A stretch of DNA of 41,749 bases. Source: an uncultured Parabacteroides sp. GTDB taxonomy: Bacteria; Bacteroidota; Bacteroidia; Bacteroidales; Tannerellaceae. Numbering within the stretch: position 1 is the first letter of the stretch; each line of letters begins with the position of its first letter. The notes below the pieces were generated by a model. It worked only from the letters and a program-made list of their open reading frames with translations. It was not told where the DNA came from and made no database searches. This document shows, piece after piece, positions 22,828-31,644 of this stretch. The stretch lies in contig CAKUZF010000022.1 of assembly GCA_934718155.1 (NCBI GenBank), positions 1-41,749 on the forward strand, written 5' to 3'. The translations under genes were made by a program, and so were the position numbers.

Positions 22828-24594
22828 ATGAAGACTGAGACTACCAACCGCAATAGGATGCCCTTCAGCAAACGGCTGTTTTGGACATTCTTCTCGTTGT
22901 TCTTGGGGTTCATCGCTTGCTTTCTGCTTTTCCAATACGAGCGTGAGAAAGAGTTCAACGAAGAGAAACTCAACAACGTATTGAGCACCTGCAATTACCA
23001 GTTGTTCAGAAAATGTATCAAGAGCGACAACGTGCAAACCACCGTCAAGGAGTTCTTGGCCGACATTCCACTGCAAGACCTTCGTGTCACCATCATCGAC
23101 CCTACAGGCCGTGTGCTATTCGACAACAGCGTGGCCGATGAGCTGGACAACCATAACGACCGAAGCGAGGTGAAAATGGCTCGGTTGCAGCATGAGGGAT
23201 TTGCCATCCGCTCCTCCGCTTCGACCGGGAAACGCTATTTCTATTCGGCCACCAATATCGGCGGCTACATCTATCGCTCCGCCTTGGCGTATGACCCCTA
23301 TGTGAAGGGGGTGCTCAAGGTAAACAAGGATTTCCTTTATTTCTTGTCGATGATGACCGTGATTTACTTCTTTGTCCTCTCCCACTTCACCACCAGCATT
23401 GGCAAGACCATCTCCCGCCTGCGCGATTTCGCCCGGACGGCCGAGAAGGAACAGATGCCCGACCTGGATTATGTCTTCCCAAACGACGAACTTGGCGACA
23501 TCTCGCAGCATATCGTTACGCTGTATCATCAGCAACAGCGGGCCAAGTATGCCCTTTCCATGGAACGCGAAAAGCTGGTGAACCACTTCCAGTATGCCAA
23601 AGAGGGCTTTGCGATGTTCGATGCGGATGGCCACGAAATCTTGTCGAACAGCCTGTTTATCCAGTTTATGAACATCATTTCCGACAGGCAGCTTCATGAC
23701 GTGGAAGAGGCAATCGAAATGCCCGACCTAAAGCCCATCAAAAGCTTTTTACATGACGACCATCCCGAATTCAACCGGAAAAAGAAGGTGCTGCGCAACA
23801 CATTGACGATCGACAAGAATGGCAAGATCTTCCAAGTGGAATGTATCCTGTTTATCGACAGGACCTATGAGCTCTCGATCGACGACATCAGCCGGCAAGA
23901 GGAAGAGAGCCGCATGAAACGAGAGCTGACCCAAAACATCTCTCACGAATTGAAGACGCCCGTGAGCAGCATTCAGGGATTCTTGGAAACCCTCCTTGCC
24001 AATCCGGAGTTGGACGGCGAACAGCGAAGCTTCTTCTTGCAACGTTGCTACTCGCAGAGTATGCGGTTGTCGGGGCTGCTGAGAGATATCTCGGTATTGA
24101 ACCGCTTAGACGAGGCTTCCTCGTTGTTCGAACGGTCGAAGGTGGATATCGTCAAAATGATTCAGGAGATCGAGCGAGAATGCTCGCAAGAAATGGAGAT
24201 CAAGCACATCACCTCTGAGCTGGCTTTGCCCGGGAATCCCACCATTATAGGAAACACATCGCTCCTCTACTCCATCTTCCGCAATCTCTATGATAATGCG
24301 ATCGCTTACGCTGGCGAAGGCGTGAAAATCACGGTGAATTGCTACAAGGAGGATTCGAAGTTCTATTACTTCAGCTTTTCAGACAACGGTGTAGGCATCG
24401 CCCCGGAGCACATCAATCGGATCTTCGAACGGTTCTATAGGGTGGATAAAGGGAGAAGCCGCAAGATGGGCGGAACAGGCTTAGGGCTCTCCATCGTAAA
24501 GAAAAGCGTGCACTTCCATAAAGGGCAAATCTCTGTCAAGAGCCGCCCTGGCGAAGGCGTGACTTTCTTCTTCACGCTGAAAAAGGAGTTGTAA
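22828..24594 (+). CDS. Membrane sensor histidine kinase, PhoR-like
   Basis: This 588-residue kinase has membrane helices at about 17-36 and 169-187 enclosing a periplasmic sensor of about 130 residues. A HAMP-like linker (188-245) and a PAS-like domain (about 250-356, with EGFAMFDADGHEILSNS) follow. The phosphorylated residue is H373 in NISHELKTPVSS. The ATP-binding domain (about 475-588) shows the N box NLYDNAIAYA, the G1 box DNGVGI, and the G2 box GTGLGLSIVKKSV. It forms an operon with the preceding regulator. The signal is unknown. The domain order fits PhoR-type kinases. Confidence 0.94.
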   Translation: MKTETTNRNRMPFSKRLFWTFFSLFLGFIACFLLFQYEREKEFNEEKLNNVLSTCNYQLFRKCIKSDNVQTTVKEFLADIPLQDLRVTIIDPTGRVLFDNSVADELDNHNDRSEVKMARLQHEGFAIRSSASTGKRYFYSATNIGGYIYRSALAYDPYVKGVLKVNKDFLYFLSMMTVIYFFVLSHFTTSIGKTISRLRDFARTAEKEQMPDLDYVFPNDELGDISQHIVTLYHQQQRAKYALSMEREKLVNHFQYAKEGFAMFDADGHEILSNSLFIQFMNIISDRQLHDVEEAIEMPDLKPIKSFLHDDHPEFNRKKKVLRNTLTIDKNGKIFQVECILFIDRTYELSIDDISRQEEESRMKRELTQNISHELKTPVSSIQGFLETLLANPELDGEQRSFFLQRCYSQSMRLSGLLRDISVLNRLDEASSLFERSKVDIVKMIQEIERECSQEMEIKHITSELALPGNPTIIGNTSLLYSIFRNLYDNAIAYAGEGVKITVNCYKEDSKFYYFSFSDNGVGIAPEHINRIFERFYRVDKGRSRKMGGTGLGLSIVKKSVHFHKGQISVKSRPGEGVTFFFTLKKEL

Positions 24595-24625
24595 GGCGTG
24601 AAGAAGAAAGTTCCAATGCGGTTGG

Positions 24626-25519
24626 TTAGCACTTGATGCTCAACTGATGGAGCACATCGCGAATTTTCTCGTAGGTGACAATGCGTGTCGGGACCAGCGG
24701 CAAACGTAACTTATTCTCGATGAATCCCATCATGCTCAACATGCTCTTCGCTCCGGCGGGATTGCCATCCACGAACAGCAGGCTGAACAGCTCAGTGAAG
24801 CTGTGATGGATGGTGCGTGCGCTATCATAATCGCCTGCCAACGCCAAGCGTACCATGCGACTGAACTCTCGGGGGAAGGCGTTGCCGATGACCGAGATCA
24901 CTCCGATGGCTCCCAAGGTCACCAAAGGGAAGGTGATGCCATCGTCGCCCGAGATTACATTGAAGCGAGCCGGTTTGTTTTTGATGATGTCGTCCATCTG
25001 GGTGATATTGCCCGAAGCCTCCTTCACGGCCACCACGTTGTCGAACTCGCGTGCGATGCGCAAGGTAGTCTCGGCCGTCATGTTTACGCCAGTGCGTCCG
25101 GGCACATTATAAAGTATGATGGGCAGCTTCGTGGCGTTGGCGATCGCCTTATAGTGTTGGTAGATTCCCTCCTGCGATGGTTTATTGTAATAGGGCACGA
25201 CCGATAGGATCGCATCGATCCCCTCGAAGTTACCATGCTTCAACTGCTCCACTACGTTGCGCGTGCAATTGCCGCCTACGCCCAACACGATAGGGATGCG
25301 GCCACGCACATGCGTCACCACTAAATCTATGATGTTTTTCTTCTCTTCTTCGGTAAGTGTAGGCGTCTCTGCGGTTGTGCCGAGTACGACCAAATAGTCT
25401 GTGCCGTTCTGCACTTGATAATCTACCAATCTACCAAGAGCCTCATAATCTACACTTTCATCTTCCTTGAATGGTGTAATCAATGCTACACCCATTCCCT
25501 TTAAATTTATATCTGCCAT
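24626..25519 (-). CDS. dapA: 4-hydroxy-tetrahydrodipicolinate synthase
   Basis: This 297-residue cytosolic enzyme condenses pyruvate with aspartate semialdehyde in the lysine/diaminopimelate pathway, feeding peptidoglycan synthesis. Key residues are visible: T48 and T49 in GTTAE, Y137 in YNVPGRTG, R142, and the Schiff-base lysine K166 in VKEASGN. GTTAE replaces the more common GTTGE. The gene has its own -7 box in the 56-nt gap after the DUF6913 gene. It converges with the histidine kinase, with only 31 nt between the stops and no clear terminator. Confidence 0.96.
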   Translation of the reverse strand: MADINLKGMGVALITPFKEDESVDYEALGRLVDYQVQNGTDYLVVLGTTAETPTLTEEEKKNIIDLVVTHVRGRIPIVLGVGGNCTRNVVEQLKHGNFEGIDAILSVVPYYNKPSQEGIYQHYKAIANATKLPIILYNVPGRTGVNMTAETTLRIAREFDNVVAVKEASGNITQMDDIIKNKPARFNVISGDDGITFPLVTLGAIGVISVIGNAFPREFSRMVRLALAGDYDSARTIHHSFTELFSLLFVDGNPAGAKSMLSMMGFIENKLRLPLVPTRIVTYEKIRDVLHQLSIKC

Positions 25520-25552
25520 GGGAAAATTCTTCCGTTTTGTTATTTAGCATCG

Positions 25553-25560
25553 CAAAAATA
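25553..25560 (-). promoter_or_regulatory. -7 box of dapA
   Basis: The minus strand reads TATTTTTG, matching TAnnTTTG, 34 nt before the dapA ATG. The -33 element is not clear. It suggests dapA can be expressed apart from the large upstream operon. Confidence 0.5.
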
Positions 25561-25575
25561 ACGAATAATTGTCAT

Positions 25576-26091
25576 TTAAGCATGCATTGCGCGCAAATAA
25601 AATAAGATTTGATCGAATAAAAATGCAATGTCGCTTTCCTCCGTTCTGACAACCCCCAAGTCATACCACTCCTGTTCAGGATATTTGATGCCAACCTTGA
25701 ATGTAGCGGGGTGTCTCAACGCCACATATTGCATCGCATAACAGCTCGGGCGAGTCAAGTCGATTAGCAGGTCGACTGCTACGGCTGCCACTTGACTCAC
25801 CAGTTCTTCGCTGGGGAAGCCCCATCGAGACAGTGACTGCTTATCAACAAACAGCACGCCTGGCTCCTCTTCTATCTTTTGCGCCTTGTTATCTACGTAG
25901 ATGCATTGATAAAGTGCCTTCCCCTCAGCCTTCAAGGTGTCGAGCCCCTTGCGCAACGCCTCTTGGTCTTCCTTATTATAAAGCACCAAGACGGACTTCA
26001 CTTGGCTGAACGGGACGGAACAGCGTGCGCCTCGGTTTTCATCCGAAGCCCACTTCTTCACGCTTTTCTTGATAAAATAGTTCGTAATCAT
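25576..26091 (-). CDS. DUF6913 family protein
   Basis: This 171-residue protein belongs to the Bacteroidota-restricted DUF6913 family, as judged by its basic N-terminal helix (TNYFIKKSVKKW), VKSVLVLYNKED, and the end SDIAFLFDQILFYLRAM. There is no signal peptide or membrane helix. The start ATG overlaps the ligA stop by four bases (26088-26091), so it is translationally coupled to the DNA ligase gene. I know of no function for the family. The overlap suggests a conserved partnership with ligA, but one window cannot show that. Confidence 0.8.
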   Translation of the reverse strand: MITNYFIKKSVKKWASDENRGARCSVPFSQVKSVLVLYNKEDQEALRKGLDTLKAEGKALYQCIYVDNKAQKIEEEPGVLFVDKQSLSRWGFPSEELVSQVAAVAVDLLIDLTRPSCYAMQYVALRHPATFKVGIKYPEQEWYDLGVVRTEESDIAFLFDQILFYLRAMHA

Positions 26092-28091
26092 TCGTTCAAC
26101 ATCAATAGGAATTCATCTTCATGTAGGATCTTCACATTCAATTTGGCGGCTTTCTCCAACTTGGCCGGCCCCATGTTTTCGCCGGCTAAGATGTAGCTGG
26201 TCTTGCCCGACACCGAGCCGCTGTTCTTGCCGCCATGCTGCTCGATCATCGCCTTGTATTCGTCGCGCGAGTGTTTTGCGAAGGTGCCGCTGATCACGAA
26301 TGTCAGCCCTTTCAGTTTCTCCGACCGAATCGCCAAGTGCTCCTCCGAAAGTTCCATCCGCAGCCCCTGTTCCTTCAAACGCACAACGAGGGCCTGATTG
26401 CGGGGATTCTCAAAAAAATCTCTCACGCTTTGGGCGATTCGTCCGCCAATCTCATCAATTGCCACCAGTTCCTCCATCGAGGCCTTTTTGAGCTCTTCCA
26501 TCGAGTGGAAAGCGAATGCCAACCGCTTGGCGACCGTCTCGCCCACATAGCGGATGCCCAGGGCATAGAGCACACGCTCGAAAGGCACCTGTTTGGAGAT
26601 AGCCAAGCTCTCCAATAGATTCTGCACGCTCTTCTCGGCCCATCGCTCAAGGCGCAGCAAATCGTTCGTGTTTAACGTGTAGAGATCGGCGCAATCCTTC
26701 ACCAATCCTTTCTCGTAGAGATCGTCGATGGTCTCTGGACCTATATTGATATTCATGGCCTTTCGCGTTACGAAATGCTCAATGCGTCCTTTGATCTGCG
26801 GCGGGCATCCTGTGTCGTTCGGGCAATAATGGGTCGCCTCGCCTTCGGGTCTCGACAGCGGTGTGCCACATTCGGGGCAGACTTGGATGAAGCGAACCTT
26901 CTCGCCAAGCTGTTCATCACGGGCATCAGTGTTGACGCCAACGATTTTTGGGATGATTTCCCCTCCCTTCTCTACATACACCCGATCGCCAATGTGCAAA
27001 TCCAACCCATCGATGATGTCGGCGTTGTGGAGTGAGGCTCGCTTCACGATCGTGCCAGCCAGCAAGACTGGCTCCAAGTTGGCCACCGGTGTGATCGCTC
27101 CCGTGCGCCCTACCTGGAAGGTGACGGCGTTGAGTCGAGTCTCCGCCCGCTCGGCCTGAAACTTATAGGCAATGGCCCAACGGGGGCTCTTGGCCGTGAA
27201 TCCTAAGTTGCGTTGTTGCCTGAGAGAGTTTACTTTCAGCACGATGCCATCGGTGGCTACGGGCAGGTTCTTTCGCTCCGTGTCCCAATAGGCGATGTAG
27301 TCGAACACATCCTGCAACGAATGACACAGCTTCATCACCCGTGGAATCTTGAATCCCCAGCTTCTGGCAGCCTCCATATTGGCGAAATGGGTGTCGGCCG
27401 GTAAATCCTCGCCTAACAAATAATAAAGGTAGGCATCCAGTTTACGGGCGGCCACTATTGCCGGATTCTGCTGTTTCAATGTGCCAGAGGCCGCATTGCG
27501 CGGGTTGGCGAAAAGGGGTTCCTCCTGCTCCTCTCGCTCCTTGTTGAGTCGGTCGAACTCAGCCCAGGGCAGCAGCACTTCTCCTCTTATCTCGAAACGT
27601 GCGGGATAGTCGTTTCCTTGCAGGCGCAAGGGAATCGAACGGATGGTCTTCACGTTGGCGGTCACATCGTCGCCTTGCACCCCATCCCCACGGGTGACGG
27701 CTCTGACCAAGCGCCCCTCCTCGTAAGTCAACGAGATGGAGGTTCCATCGTATTTCAGTTCGGCCACGATCTCGAATGGCTCGTTGAGCGAGCGGCTCAC
27801 TTGCTCATAAAAATCGCTTACCTCGCCTTGCGAATAGGTGTTGCCCAGCGAGAGCATCGGGTATTTATGAGTCACCTTGGCAAACTCTTTCGATAGATCG
27901 CTGCCCACCCGATGTGTGGGTGAGTCGGGATCGTCGTAGGCCGGATAGGCCTGCTCCAGTTCCTGCAACTCACGCATCTTCTGGTCGAACTCATAATCGG
28001 AGATGGTGGGAGCCGACAACACGTAGTAGTTGTAGTTATGCCGCTCTAACTCTTTCCTAAGTTCTTGTATTTTAGAAGCGAAAATATCCAT
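26088..28091 (-). CDS. ligA: NAD-dependent DNA ligase
   Basis: This 667-residue essential ligase seals nicks using NAD+. The adenylated lysine is K113 in KYDG. The N-terminal Ia domain (1-70) contains the YNYYVLSAPTISDYEFD signature. The OB-fold (about 320-400) is followed by a four-cysteine zinc site (C405, C408, C423, C429), helix-hairpin-helix repeats (about 440-585) with HFVTRKAMNI, and a C-terminal BRCT domain (about 590-667). All domains are intact. It starts 7 nt after the PCMD gene and overlaps DUF6913, so this housekeeping gene lies inside the transcription run that begins at cysQ. Confidence 0.97.
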   Translation of the reverse strand: MDIFASKIQELRKELERHNYNYYVLSAPTISDYEFDQKMRELQELEQAYPAYDDPDSPTHRVGSDLSKEFAKVTHKYPMLSLGNTYSQGEVSDFYEQVSRSLNEPFEIVAELKYDGTSISLTYEEGRLVRAVTRGDGVQGDDVTANVKTIRSIPLRLQGNDYPARFEIRGEVLLPWAEFDRLNKEREEQEEPLFANPRNAASGTLKQQNPAIVAARKLDAYLYYLLGEDLPADTHFANMEAARSWGFKIPRVMKLCHSLQDVFDYIAYWDTERKNLPVATDGIVLKVNSLRQQRNLGFTAKSPRWAIAYKFQAERAETRLNAVTFQVGRTGAITPVANLEPVLLAGTIVKRASLHNADIIDGLDLHIGDRVYVEKGGEIIPKIVGVNTDARDEQLGEKVRFIQVCPECGTPLSRPEGEATHYCPNDTGCPPQIKGRIEHFVTRKAMNINIGPETIDDLYEKGLVKDCADLYTLNTNDLLRLERWAEKSVQNLLESLAISKQVPFERVLYALGIRYVGETVAKRLAFAFHSMEELKKASMEELVAIDEIGGRIAQSVRDFFENPRNQALVVRLKEQGLRMELSEEHLAIRSEKLKGLTFVISGTFAKHSRDEYKAMIEQHGGKNSGSVSGKTSYILAGENMGPAKLEKAAKLNVKILHEDEFLLMLNE

Positions 28092-28098
28092 ACTTAAA

Positions 28099-29076
28099 TT
28101 AATAGATTAATGCGACGTTGTCGATCCAAAGCGTGTTTCCGGGCGAACCAACGAAGGCTCCGCCGTGGCTAGACACGAACTGTATAACTAAATGCGTGGG
28201 CTGTTCGCTGCCCGTTCCCCAGCCAATCTCTTGGATCTGTACACTCTCGCCTTTGCTATTGCTCGTGTAGCGCGGCTCGTCGTTCAAGCGCATGAACGGA
28301 CGGAAATAGGGATCCTTCCGGATGTCGCCATAATGAATGGGATAGCTCGCTTCGTTCACCCATCCATTGGTCGATTCCGTGTAGCGGTTCACCATTGTGC
28401 CGATGCGCTTGGCATAAACGTTGCCTTGCTTATCCTCCCAACGCTGCTGCAGGAAGCAGACCACCGACAACGAGTCTTGACCGGGCACACGGCTTTTCCG
28501 GCCAAAGCCGGTGCTCCGCACGCGATCCTTCTCAGGGGCGGCCTTTACCTTGTAGTCGTAGCGCAGGGCTACAGGGCGCTTCGTGAACGGGATGCCAAAC
28601 TGCACGGCCGACTGCGCATTCTTAGTGGTCTTGATGGGCTCGCGCACTTCGCCTAAGAAGACCGAGCCCGCCGCAATCACCTCGATATCCACTAAGCCCA
28701 GCACCTTGACACTCTCGTAGTGCGTCTCCAAGCGGGCGCAATAGCCCGTCCCTCTTTGTTCGGGGAAGACCGACTGGTTGGTTTTTACGATGCCTGCCAC
28801 CTTGGCCATCACGTTGGAGGTGCCCCAGGGCGAACCTCCTTGGTTTTTGTAGGCCTCGTTGCCCACGATCTTGGCTGTCGGCCCCGGTTCATAAAGCAAC
28901 TTAGTCTGACCACCGATGATGCCCGACTCATGGATCTCGCGGGTCACCCACTGATCCATGTGTCCATAAAGAATCGGCTCCACCGTGCCTGCTTCAGGCT
29001 GTTTTTGGGCCATCAGCGGGCAGAGTGGCAGCAGGCAGAGTGACAGGCTCAACGAGCGTAGAAGGAGGGTTCTCAT
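28099..29076 (-). CDS. PCMD-domain protein (putative carbohydrate-binding/metabolism, exported)
   Basis: This 325-residue protein has a signal peptide (1-23, ending LMAQ) and resembles the PCMD family (PF13201), which is found in Bacteroidota outer-surface or periplasmic proteins. Typical features are GHMDQWVTREIHES near the start, a GTGYCARLET strand, and the jelly-roll-like end GNTLWIDNVALIY. Family members are thought to act on or bind glycans, but an enzyme activity is not established to my knowledge. Its ATG overlaps the sulfotransferase stop by four bases, so the two are made together. Confidence 0.75.
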   Translation of the reverse strand: MRTLLLRSLSLSLCLLPLCPLMAQKQPEAGTVEPILYGHMDQWVTREIHESGIIGGQTKLLYEPGPTAKIVGNEAYKNQGGSPWGTSNVMAKVAGIVKTNQSVFPEQRGTGYCARLETHYESVKVLGLVDIEVIAAGSVFLGEVREPIKTTKNAQSAVQFGIPFTKRPVALRYDYKVKAAPEKDRVRSTGFGRKSRVPGQDSLSVVCFLQQRWEDKQGNVYAKRIGTMVNRYTESTNGWVNEASYPIHYGDIRKDPYFRPFMRLNDEPRYTSNSKGESVQIQEIGWGTGSEQPTHLVIQFVSSHGGAFVGSPGNTLWIDNVALIY

Positions 29077-30176
29077 AAGCTATATCCCCATTTCTCAAGC
29101 GCCATGCCCCAGTGTTGCTCCACCAGTTGCACCGTGCGATCTTCATACTTATACTGGTTCTTCTTGTAACCCTTCTTCTTGCCGAGGTATTGTTCAATGC
29201 TGGCGCGTGCCTCAACGAATCCCGGCAGCTGCAACTGCTGATAGATTTGCTCGGTCATAGCAAAGGCATCACGCTCGTAGTCTTCAAACTTCACCTCGAT
29301 CAGATTACCTTCTGGGATGAGGTGTTTCTCCTCCTCAAATTTATAAAACAGGCGGCGATACACTTCCAGTACGTTAGTCTCGATCTGCTCGTTACTGATT
29401 TCTTGCAAGCGCAGCGGCTGTATCGTGTTGGTGAAGAAGCTGCGTGTGCTCTCAAACACCGTGTAGGGATTGCGCTTTAGGTAAATGAACTTCGCATTGG
29501 GAAACATCTCTAAGAGCGTTTTCACACGGCCCGTATGCGGAGGGTTCTTGCTCAGATACTGTGTGCCCTTCGTGTTCCAAAGCGACACCTTCACCAAGCG
29601 CAGGAAGGTTTCCTTAAACACTTGGCGCTCCTCCTCGCTGATGCCATTGAAGAGGAGGTACTTGTCGCAATATTCCATCCATCGCTTCGGGAAGAACCAG
29701 AAGTTGTAGTAGGTATAAGGCATCATGTTGGAGAGGGCGAACTCTTCCTCCTGCGGCAGGTCTACCTTCAGCTCCATGTTGTCGGTCGGCCGCTTGTCAG
29801 GCATCAGGAAAGCCATGTTCTTCTTGAAGAAAGGCTGCCCCCACATCATCAGGTGCGGAAACACCGTCTGGTAGGTAGTTGTGTAGCCAAAATGATTGTC
29901 GCATGCAAACACATTGTGCACGAAAGTCGTTCCGCTGCGCCAATGGCCCAGGATAAAGAGCGGATCCATTTCCAGAGGTTTATCGGCTATCTTCTTGTAA
30001 CGACTATCTTCAAGCGGTTTCAAGCTGCTCAATAGGCGGCCTACCGCCGTTGTCAAGCGATACTTGCCTTTGAAAGCGGGGTCGATCTGCTGTCCGGCTG
30101 TCACCTTCTTGAAAGTATCCCAGTCGGCTCCCACCAGCGTATTGATCGGTAATTTATTGAATTCTAATAATCCCAT
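29073..30176 (-). CDS. PAPS-dependent sulfotransferase
   Basis: This 367-residue protein of the Sulfotransfer_3 type has the 5'-phosphosulfate loop G77-HWRSGTT84 and a 3'-phosphate-binding region, FIYLKRNPYTVFESTRSF. No signal peptide is visible, so it acts in the cytoplasm, moving sulfate from PAPS to a hydroxyl acceptor. It starts 12 nt after cysN and overlaps the PCMD gene. From memory, a Bacteroides thetaiotaomicron sulfotransferase encoded beside its PAPS-forming genes sulfonates steroidal metabolites. The similar gene order makes sterols or other lipids plausible acceptors here; glycans remain possible because of the PCMD partner. Confidence 0.88.
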   Translation of the reverse strand: MGLLEFNKLPINTLVGADWDTFKKVTAGQQIDPAFKGKYRLTTAVGRLLSSLKPLEDSRYKKIADKPLEMDPLFILGHWRSGTTFVHNVFACDNHFGYTTTYQTVFPHLMMWGQPFFKKNMAFLMPDKRPTDNMELKVDLPQEEEFALSNMMPYTYYNFWFFPKRWMEYCDKYLLFNGISEEERQVFKETFLRLVKVSLWNTKGTQYLSKNPPHTGRVKTLLEMFPNAKFIYLKRNPYTVFESTRSFFTNTIQPLRLQEISNEQIETNVLEVYRRLFYKFEEEKHLIPEGNLIEVKFEDYERDAFAMTEQIYQQLQLPGFVEARASIEQYLGKKKGYKKNQYKYEDRTVQLVEQHWGMALEKWGYSL

Positions 30177-30188
30177 GTTGTTTGTTTC

Positions 30189-31625
30189 TTATTCGGTGAT
30201 ACATTGAACGGGCAGGCCTTGTGCCTTTAAAGCTTCGCAAACCTTGCGAATGGCCTCATAATGCGTGGGCTCAATGCCCAACTCCGGCAGATTAAGGGTG
30301 GCCAATGCCTCCTCGCCTACCAGCTCCTTGGCATCCACACGGTCGATGATCATGCCCACGGCCGAAGTGTTGTTGGTGATCGGGTCGATCAGGATAAAGG
30401 CACCTGTCTGTTTGTTGCGTGCGTAGGGATCGAAGAAGAGTTCCTTGCCTGTCGTGAACACAACGCGGCCAATCTCGTTGAGTCGCAGCTTGTCTACCTC
30501 AGAGTGCTCCATCGTATTGACATCCACCTTATAACGGATGTTGTCTACACGGGCTCGAGTCGTATTAGTTGTCTGCTTGATATAAAATTGCTTGTTGATG
30601 TCCATCTCCTCCTCGTCCATCCACACAAGCATCGCCTCAAAGTCGCGGGCGCAAATCGGTAGGTTGTCGGGGTGTACCAGCATCTCGCCGCGCGAAAGGT
30701 CGATCTCATCCTCCAAGGTCAGTGTAACGCACTGCGGCGGGAAGGCATAATCCAGTTCGCCCTCGTAGGTGACGATGCTTTTCACCCTCGATGTTTTACC
30801 CGAAGGCAGGGCCATCACGGTGTCGCCCTTGCGCACCACACCGCTTGCCACCTTGCCGCAGAAACCACGGAAGTCAAGGTTCGGGCGCAGCACATACTGC
30901 ACCGGATAGCGGAAATCCTCGTAGTTGCGATCCAGGTCGATAGGCACCGTCTCCAGGAAGTCGAGCAGAGCCGGACCTTCGTACCAAGGCGTGCGGTCGC
31001 TCTTCTCCACCACATTATCGCCATCCAAGGCCGAAAGCGGGATGCAGGTAATATCGGGAATGCCCAGTGGCTTCACGAATTGCATGTAATCGGCCACGAT
31101 GCCATCGAACGTCGCCTTATCAAATCCCACTAAGTCCATCTTGTTCACTGCAAGCACCACGTGCTTGATGCCCAGCAACGAAACAAGGAATGTGTGTCGG
31201 CGCGTCTGTGTGATCACGCCCGCACGAGCATCAACCAAGATGATCGCCAGGTTGGCCGTCGAGCCACCCGTGATCATGTTGCGCGTGTATTGCTCATGCC
31301 CCGGGGTGTCGGCGATGATAAACTTGCGGTTGTTGGTACTGAAATAGCGGTAGGCCACGTCGATAGTGATACCCTGCTCACGTTCAGCCTTCAATCCGTC
31401 CAGCAAAAGGGCATAGTCGATGTGCTCACCGGCGTTGCCCACTCGTTTGCTGTCGCGCTCGAGCGCATCCAGCTGATCCTCATAGATCTTCTTGCTATCA
31501 AAAAGCAATCGGCCGATCAAGGTCGATTTGCCATCGTCTACGGAGCCAGCCGTCAAGAGACGCAACAGATCTTTCTGCTCATCCTTGTCCAAAAACTCCT
31601 TTATATTTAGTGCTGATTCTGCCAT
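30189..31625 (-). CDS. cysN: Sulfate adenylyltransferase subunit 1 (GTPase)
   Basis: This is the GTP-hydrolysing subunit that drives CysD to make APS from ATP and sulfate. The start at 31625 gives 478 residues beginning MAESALNIKEFL, like relatives. A longer frame to 31661 would overlap the end of cysD and is not preferred. G motifs are intact: GSVDDGKST (27-35), DTPGH (106-110) and NKMD (161-164). Two beta-barrel domains follow. There is no fused APS-kinase domain; the separate cysC supplies that step. It lies 19 nt after cysD and 12 nt before the sulfotransferase. Confidence 0.96.
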   Translation of the reverse strand: MAESALNIKEFLDKDEQKDLLRLLTAGSVDDGKSTLIGRLLFDSKKIYEDQLDALERDSKRVGNAGEHIDYALLLDGLKAEREQGITIDVAYRYFSTNNRKFIIADTPGHEQYTRNMITGGSTANLAIILVDARAGVITQTRRHTFLVSLLGIKHVVLAVNKMDLVGFDKATFDGIVADYMQFVKPLGIPDITCIPLSALDGDNVVEKSDRTPWYEGPALLDFLETVPIDLDRNYEDFRYPVQYVLRPNLDFRGFCGKVASGVVRKGDTVMALPSGKTSRVKSIVTYEGELDYAFPPQCVTLTLEDEIDLSRGEMLVHPDNLPICARDFEAMLVWMDEEEMDINKQFYIKQTTNTTRARVDNIRYKVDVNTMEHSEVDKLRLNEIGRVVFTTGKELFFDPYARNKQTGAFILIDPITNNTSAVGMIIDRVDAKELVGEEALATLNLPELGIEPTHYEAIRKVCEALKAQGLPVQCITE

Positions 31626-31644
31626 ATTGTTTTTTCTCTTACGC

